From NCBI GenBank assembly GCA_038363925.1, contig JAQQWL010000007.1, forward strand, positions 496,001 to 560,000: a stretch of DNA of 64,000 bases, in the 5' to 3' direction. Shown here piece after piece: positions 57,961 through 64,000 of the stretch. The stretch is from Apiospora phragmitis. Lineage: Eukaryota > Ascomycota > Sordariomycetes > Amphisphaeriales > Apiosporaceae. Numbering within the stretch: position 1 is the first letter of the stretch; each line of letters starts with the position of its first letter. Made by a program: the position numbers and the translations under genes. Under the pieces are notes generated by a model that had not been told where the DNA came from, did no database searches, and saw nothing but the letters and a program-made list of their open reading frames with translations.

Positions 57961-60859
57961 ATGTCCTCGACATCAACTGCAGCAGCCTCGACCTTGACGC
58001 GACCGAGGATTGCCATCACCTTCGTTTCTGCCGTCGCCGCTGTATCCATCTCCTACTACTGCTTCTCCCAGTATTTCCAGGCTTCAGATACTACTGCCGA
58101 AGGTCCGAGGGGCCTGCACCGAAGCAATGCCGTCCGTCGAAACCGTCGTCGCTCCCTCCGTCCCGATGACTCCTCCGAGTCGGACGCCCAAGCCCAAGGA
58201 GACGAGAACGCTGACACGAACAACGCTACCCTCCCTTTGCTCGGACCTTTAAACAATGACGACGATTGGTATAACGACCCTTCCCAGGCCCCTCGACAGC
58301 GGACCGGCGAGAACATTGTTACCCTGCTGTTTAGAGTATCCGAGGACAATGCCCGTCGCAACGCCTACGTCCATCGCGGATGTCAGTGCAATGGCTGCGG
58401 TATGGTCCCCATCCGGGGCATCCGCTACCGCTGCGCCAACTGCACCGACTTCGACTTGTGCGAGGTCTGCGAGTCGCAAGGCCTCCACATCAAAACGCAC
58501 GTCTTCTACAAGGTCAGGGTTCCCGCGCCCCCGTTCGGTCCTCGCCAGATCCAGCCCGCCTGGTATCCCGGCGATCCAGATAATGCTCTGCGTAACTTGC
58601 CGCGCCATCTGCTCGCCAAATGGGCCAATGAGACGGGTTTCGAGCGCGTGGAACTGGACGCCTTCTGGGAACAGTGGACTTTCATTGCCAACACGGAATG
58701 GAGAGACGACCCGACTGGACTTTGCTTGGCCATGGACCGCAAGACTTTCGAGCGTTGCTTGGTCCCCTCGGGCGGCTACCAACACACCACGCCTAACTTG
58801 ATTCACGACCGGATGTTTGCATTCTACGACACCAACAAGGACGACCTGATCGGATTTGAGGAATTTCTTCACGGTGTCTCGTATCGAAAGCGCAAAGACA
58901 AGCTCAAGCGGACATTTGAGGGTTATGATATTGATGGCGACGATTTTGTCAGTCGAAAGGACTTTCTTCGCATGTTCCGGGCGTACTACGTACTCTACAA
59001 GCAAATGCACCGTGACATCCTGGAAGGTCTGGACGACCACATGATGGCAGCAACCGAGGTACAGCAACTGGTCAACAGCAGGGCTCCCCTGAGTAGTCTG
59101 TTTGGCAGGGAAGGCCGAGTGCCACCGGCTGACCACTCGCGACCCATGGAAGGCAAGGTGTTCCGCTCGAATGGCGACGTCGACATCCATGATGGCAAAG
59201 TTGGCGTCATAAACCAAGATAAGCCAGACACGTGTAGCCGGGAGGACATACTCAGCGGCCTGTTCGCTCGCAATACCAACCAGAGCTTCTTCACCGAATC
59301 TTTCAGCTCGTCTTCTCGACAGCCGCGCTCCAGCAATGTTGATTCCAGGTATTTCTCTGGTCTCACGAGTCCGCCCCAAAACATCGTAGATCTCGAATCA
59401 TTGGTCAACGGCGACTACAGCCAGCTCAACGATATTATCGCATCTATTAGTCGTGATGACACTTCTCACAGACCGGTGGATGATAATGACAGCGTCTCTT
59501 CCGAAGACCAAGATCACTCTTCTCCTGATGGCGACGCCGAAGTGCCCGAAATCCGCTTTGGCGATTCCAGAGGTTCTATCCGATACATAAACGGCACCAA
59601 TCGGCGCGCTGCTACTATAACTCGCGTCCCGCACCCAACTGGCTCGGCCAATAGCCAAAGACTGAGCAACGAGAGACGCCGCAGAGTCCAAGCTAGGAGA
59701 CAGCTTCTTGAACGGTGGAAGCGGCGTCAGTTCTACCTCGACGTCGAAGAGGGTGCCCTTCCCCCCGCAAGGCTGGGATGAGAACGAAGACGTGCTGGAA
59801 AGTCTGAATGGCGTTGCCGAATCATCCAAGTCTGCCCAGCCGGCTCCTTCCCCGTTCTAGATCCTCTTCGAAGGTTCGCTTTGCCGCGGACACGGATGAT
59901 TTCGATATCCGATCCAATCCCTCTACCTCGTCGCGCAGCGTACTGGAGAGATGGGGCGGCATGGAAATTCCCGATGCCGAGCGCGATGCTGGCAAGGAGA
60001 TCCTGTATCAGGTCACGCAACAAGCTTTCAACGAGCTCTTGGACGATATCTTCAAGAAAGCCGAAGATTTGGCGATTCGTTGTGCGGAAACCCGTGCGGA
60101 GCGCAACAAGTACCGTCACCTCTTCGAACACCTGGAGGTGGACACGACCACGACGCCTCCGGATGATGAGCCCGTTTCTGGCACTGATGCACACCCAGCG
60201 CCCCAGCAGCAGGGCTTGGAGGAATTACTGGAAGTTAGTGGCTACACAGTCGAACCTCCTCCTCCTGAATATGCTGGAACATCTCAGACCAGACCTGAAG
60301 AACGGAATACTCCTAACGGCGCTGCTGTCGATGCTCACACCAACACGGAGCACCAGTCTGATCCAACCCCCACCCAGGCGACGTATGTGCTGCACACAGA
60401 ATCTACCCCGACCCGACTATGCCTCAGTTCCGGCCCAACGATGCAGCCGAGCTACGTCTTAGTCAAGAAGTCCCACCTGTCCAGGCTACTACTACCTCAT
60501 CTACCTCGTCCTCGCTGGAGCCCACGCACATCTCCCGCAAGGAGGCCCTTCATGCCAACACCAGCGACGACCAGAACGGACAGGGGTGGTCGGAAGAGGA
60601 CGAGAACGAGAAAGAGAACGAGAACATCAACGGCACGGAAGACAAACACAAGCAGCACCGCCAGACGCACATCATGCAGGCGACGCTGGAGACGTGGAAG
60701 CGGCTGGACGTGGCGGAGGAGGAGGCCAAGACGCGCGGGGGCTGGGGCAAGCTCAGCTTCCGCGAGTTCGAGGACATCTACCGCGAGCACGAGTTCCAGG
60801 ACAGCTCGCGCAACCGGCTGGACTACCTCGGCAGCTGGATCGATTTCTGCATCCCCTGA
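57961..60859 (+). CDS. ZZ-type zinc finger and EF-hand membrane protein, three frame slips
   Basis: About 965 residues. A single membrane helix (residues 16-35) is followed by a disordered linker. A ZZ zinc finger comes next at about 136-183 (GCQCNGCGMVPIRGIRYRC, CTDFDLCEVCE, and the pair of His in GLHIKTH). Two EF-hands follow, FAFYDTNKDDLIGFEEF and FEGYDIDGDDFVSRKDF, with acidic calcium ligands in place. A long Ser/Asp-rich tail leads to a helical segment (DAGKEILYQVTQQAFNELLD) and a C-terminal block ending YLGSWIDFCIP. The frame changes at C runs 59761-59766 (one C short), 59850-59853 (one C over) and 60367-60371 (one C short). Each repair restores a conserved-looking continuation. Likely anchored in an organelle membrane and calcium-responsive. 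The pathway is unknown. Confidence 0.82.
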
Positions 60860-61823
60860 GAAGCGGGTGCCGCCGTACGACGAGGACGAGCGCTGTCGCG
60901 AATGCCACCCGGAGGGGGGGAGGACGTGGTTTCGTTGGGGCTGTTGGAGCGCATGGTGGAGGATCATGTCGAGGCCTTGCGCCAGTTGTCCGAATCAGTC
61001 GGCTGACTACAGGGGAACGAGTGGTTGAGTGGGTGAGTGAGCAAGTATCCAAGCAAGAAGATTCGGAGCTGGTGCCTCAACAATGAAATTTGGGGAAACA
61101 TAGATACCAAGCAGGAGAATAGAGAAGAAAGGCGGCGCTATTGATGATTGTGTATGATAGGCATGGATTGTTATACCAGAACTAGGGGTCTGCCATAGAG
61201 AACCCGGCCGGTGGGGAAAGAGCCGTGGCTGGGTATGTATTGCGTAGGCAGTACAGCTTGCGGTATACTTATTTTCACTTTACATGCTATGCCATCTTCT
61301 TACTTGTGCCGAGCAGTTCCCATTCAGATAAATGACTTGTTACCGTCCTTTTCGTATACCTGTGGCATGACATCGATTAATCTTCAACATGGCGCTCTGG
61401 TGCTGGAGCTAGTCAAACGGAACAGCACCTGCTGTGCCATATCTTCCTAAGACTTTTTATACTTGCAGAAAAAAAAAAGAAGAAGAAAAGATCTTGGGTC
61501 AATTTTCCTTGAAGTTGCTTGATGACCTGCAACAAGAACTGACCCCGGCTCCGGGGTAAAGCGGGTTGGGTTTCGGGTTATGTGCATATCGCGGTTCATG
61601 AAGCAGCTTATCGGGGAGCCTAGTTTTTCCGGACAGCCCAATCGGCCCAGGCCGGGTGGATGGGATCTCAGACTTTGGACGCTCCCGATTCCTGGCAATT
61701 GGATTCAATTTAATTGCACCCCCCACGCCAGACTGCCACCGAAAATCAGACAATTCACGACGAACGACGACTACGATCATGTGCAACCCGTCGATAGCCA
61801 GGTCGAAGACGACGACAGCGCCC
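60860..61823. other. Intergenic, no recognisable gene
   Basis: About 960 bp. The first part is the 3' flank of the ZZ/EF-hand gene. An A-rich tract occurs at 61470-61490. No gene seen before the ribosomal protein ATG. Confidence 0.5.
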
Positions 61824-62327
61824 ATGTCGCTCCTCTCCTCCTTCATGCGGTCCATGACCCTCAACGCCTCGAGGCCCGCCGCTTTCCGTGCGTCTGCGTC
61901 TGCCACGAAGCAGTCGATGCGCTGCATTTCCCACGCGGTCATGCGATCTGCTGCGCGACCTACGACTGCGCTGGCGACGACGGCGGCTAAGGCGCTGCAG
62001 CCGACGATACAACAGCAGTCGCGAGGGATGAAGGTGCACAGTTCGGTCAAGAAGCGATGCGAACACTGCAAGGTACGTCACGAGGACGAAGGCGAGGACG
62101 GACGGGGGTTTTCTTGCTTTGCGATTTAGTTTGGGGAGAAATCCAGACCCTTCTTTTTGGACCGCGAAAAATCGATCGGATGAGTTCACAGTGAACATTG
62201 CGAATGATAACTAACGATTATTAATTCTATCTTTTAGGTGGTGCGAAGGAAGGCGAACAAGAGACACCGAGGATACCTGTACATCATCTGCAGTGCGAAC
62301 CCGCGACACAAGCAGCGACAAGGGTAA
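61824..62327 (+). CDS. RTC6: Mitochondrial large-subunit ribosomal protein bL36m
   Basis: Two exons (61824-62072 and 62238-62327) with a 165-bp intron (GTACGT..TTTTAG) give 112 residues. The ATG at 61824 begins a basic, Ser/Ala-rich mitochondrial presequence of about 70 residues. The mature part GMKVHSSVKKRCEHCKVVRR is the bacterial L36 signature, with Cys-x2-Cys, and it continues RGYLYIICSANPRHKQRQG, with the third Cys and the His of the zinc site. The splice falls exactly between CEHCK and VVRR. It sits in the mitoribosome large subunit. It is convergent with LYRM2, another mitochondrial protein. Confidence 0.95.
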
Positions 62328-62677
62328 ACTGGTCGAGGTCGATTGAAAGTTGACCGATGACGAATTCGAGCGGACAATCCCCGACGATCAAATCAAGACA
62401 TTCTCAGAAGACGACCACATTCAGACAGAGTTGTAACGTTAAGCCTCACGAAACATGTAAATTACGGTAGACGCGGCAGGGGGGTTTGCTAGGGCGGAAT
62501 AGCATACCGGAGCAACAGCAGCAGCCATCGGAAACGAACAGCGTCGAGCGTTGAGCGAAAGAGAGACCAGGCAACGGGGCGATGGCCTGCAGATGCTGTC
62601 AGGCCTAAAGCTTTAACAAATGTATATTTCTTCGTCTGCATGGGAGACGCCCAACCAGCCCAGACTCTGCTCCAAAT
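62328..62677. other. Tail-to-tail gap between bL36m and LYRM2
   Basis: 350 bp holding both 3' ends. No gene or clear terminator seen. Confidence 0.6.
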
Positions 62678-63214
62678 CTACATCCCTCCAATGTATCTCT
62701 CCATGGTTTCCCACTCGTTCTTGCCCGTGGACAAGAGATATCTAATGTGACCCTGTGCGAGATCAGAAAGCGCCAGCTCGTACGTGAACACCAGTTTTGA
62801 TAGGTAGGCAAAAGGCTGGCTTACCAGGTCGGTAACGCCGCGATGCCTCTCAAATTCGGCTCGCGCAAAGCTGCGGGTTTCGGCCTTTGTCGTTGCATCC
62901 TTGATATGGCCTGTACCCCGGAGGATGGTTCGGTATAAAGCCAGGACTCGTGATCTTTGAAGAAACTAGTAACACAAGAGGAGGGGGGTTTCACTTAGTA
63001 TAATCGAACATGTGTTTGTTTTTGACAAGTTAATGATACGTAGGAAAGTAATATTTTGTATACGTACGTGCTCTAAGCTCAGGGTTGCGCCGAGGCGACC
63101 ACCACCACTACCACCACCTCGACGAGGAGGCGCCTCGGTCGCATAGCTTCGGATTCCATGTAGGGACGACCTTCCTACCACGGAGGCAGCCCGGCTCGCC
63201 GTCGAATAGCGCAT
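62678..63214 (-). CDS. LYRM2: LYR-motif protein LYRM2
   Basis: Three minus-strand exons (63068-63214, 62825-62965, 62678-62752) with introns of 102 and 72 bp give 120 residues, all in phase 0. MRYSTASRAASVVG starts a mitochondrial presequence, ending about SYATEAPPRRGGG. The core LEHFLQRSRVLALYRTILR contains the L-Y-R tripeptide, and AETRSFARAEFERHRGVTDL and IRYLLSTGKNEWETMERYIG follow the Complex1_LYR fold. LYR proteins bind acylated mitochondrial ACP and help assemble respiratory complexes; LYRM2 has been linked to complex I in animals. The start at 63214 is preferred because the upstream extension has no ATG. Confidence 0.93.
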
Positions 63215-63689
63215 GTCCAATGCGGGATTAGGCGGAATCACTCAAGGCATTGGAATTCTTTATACAAATACTTTTTACAAATAGCATATGGGAGAGTGTG
63301 CCAATGGTCTGAGTTGCTGACGACGGACGACTTCGAAATTCGAGATGCCAAATTCTATGTAGATGCCGAAAAAGAAACTGGAGCTTTCTGGGAGAGCTAA
63401 CGTGGGGTTTATGCATCTACTGGGGTGGGGACCATCATGCTCGAAGGTGTTTCTGCATACGGTGGGAGAGAGCAGCAACAGCTACCCAGATCCTCACTCT
63501 TCTTTCTGATCCTGACTTTTCTGAAGTAATTGAAGTGATTTGATGTTGCTTCTATACTCATGGGCATGAGAGTTCGAAATTTCGGGTTTATGTCTGCATT
63601 CGTCGCCGCGCATGCTCGAAACCCATAGCAGAAGGTAACTCGCAGCAACAGGGAGTCGGTGCATCCAAAAGCCCAAGCCCTACATAGCT
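63215..63689. promoter_or_regulatory. Divergent promoter gap, LYRM2 / NatD
   Basis: 475 bp between the two divergent start codons, with no supported coding sequence. Both promoters must lie here or within leaders. No TATA box of good quality is visible. Confidence 0.4.
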
Positions 63690-64000
63690 ATGGCGACGAC
63701 CAACACGAGACAGAAGCGCAAGCGCGGCACGCCAACCCCAATCGAACTGGTGAATAGAAAAGACGATGCACAGTTCATTGCAGACCACCTACGTCCCAGG
63801 TAAGTTTTTCTTTTTTCCTTGACGACACACCACCAATACCAGCCCTTGCACACATCGTCATACATCAACATTCTGACTAACACCATCACCACACAGCAGC
63901 CCCGACTGGAACAAGTGGACGCACCCCAAGACGCAAGAAGCCTACGGCCTCAGCCTGGTCGGCGCGGGCCGGCTGAGCGAGGCGGACCTGGCGGCGTGCC
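63690..64000 (+). CDS. Probable histone N-alpha-acetyltransferase NatD (NAA40), 5' part only
   Basis: Exon 1 (63690-63799) and the start of exon 2 (from 63897) are present; the gene runs off the window. An intron of 97 bp (GTAAGT..CACAG, CTGACTAAC branch) separates them. The N-terminus MATTNTRQKRKRGTP is basic, followed by ELVNRKDDAQFIADHLRP and, after the splice, PDWNKWTHPKTQEAYGLSLV and GRLSEADLAAC. From memory this leader resembles fungal NatD enzymes, which acetylate the N-terminus of histones H4 and H2A, but the GNAT catalytic domain lies beyond the end. The acceptor is CAGCAG, so two splice sites three bases apart are possible, differing by one serine. Confidence 0.5.

Noticed and set aside
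58249..59379. 376-codon minus-strand frame
   Set aside because: Antisense to the ZZ/EF-hand gene, whose zinc-finger and calcium-binding residues identify the real frame.

Overview
The window looks like a piece of a filamentous ascomycete chromosome (Pezizomycotina, most likely Sordariomycetes). The grounds are short 46-165 bp GT-AG introns with CTAAC-type branch points, fungus-restricted families (HET, DUF3632-like, fungal rhodopsin/PTH11-like, Swc3), and heavy repeat-induced point mutation (RIP) of repeats. No species is assigned.

Bases 1-11,135 are an AT-rich, RIP-saturated compartment holding one dated insertion: a Ty3/gypsy-type retroelement (3102-11130, pol on the minus strand) flanked by a 5-bp target-site duplication. 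Its right end carries an inverted copy of its own terminus. An uninterrupted (ATT)n microsatellite of about 521 bp abuts it.

Bases 11.7-26 kb form an accessory zone: a divergent pair of paralogous small secreted cysteine-rich proteins, a multi-exon HET-domain gene, a DUF3632-like pseudogene with a nonsense codon, an F-box-like gene, a rhodopsin-like seven-helix membrane protein and about 3.7 kb without recognisable genes. A Fot1/pogo DNA transposon with clear inverted repeats and a TA duplication lies at 26,032-27,955.

Bases 28.8-64 kb are mostly core genome: N-myristoyltransferase, SWR1-complex subunit Swc3, an ABHD12-like serine hydrolase with an 8-nt microexon, a 1-Cys peroxiredoxin, a large kelch/BTB (Ral2-like) protein, an alpha/beta hydrolase with an internal TGA, two unrecognised low-complexity genes, an M50B-like membrane metalloprotease, a small secreted protein, a ZZ/EF-hand membrane protein, mitochondrial ribosomal protein bL36m, LYRM2, and the 5' part of a probable NatD (NAA40) acetyltransferase. 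A small gypsy integrase relic sits near 31.3 kb.

There is no operon-like system. Notable local groupings are the divergent secreted pair beside the RIP compartment, and the tail-to-tail mitochondrial pair bL36m/LYRM2. An important caution is that many otherwise well-formed genes carry single-base frame slips located at or near short C or G runs. Several apparent 'pseudogenes' may therefore be sequence errors.
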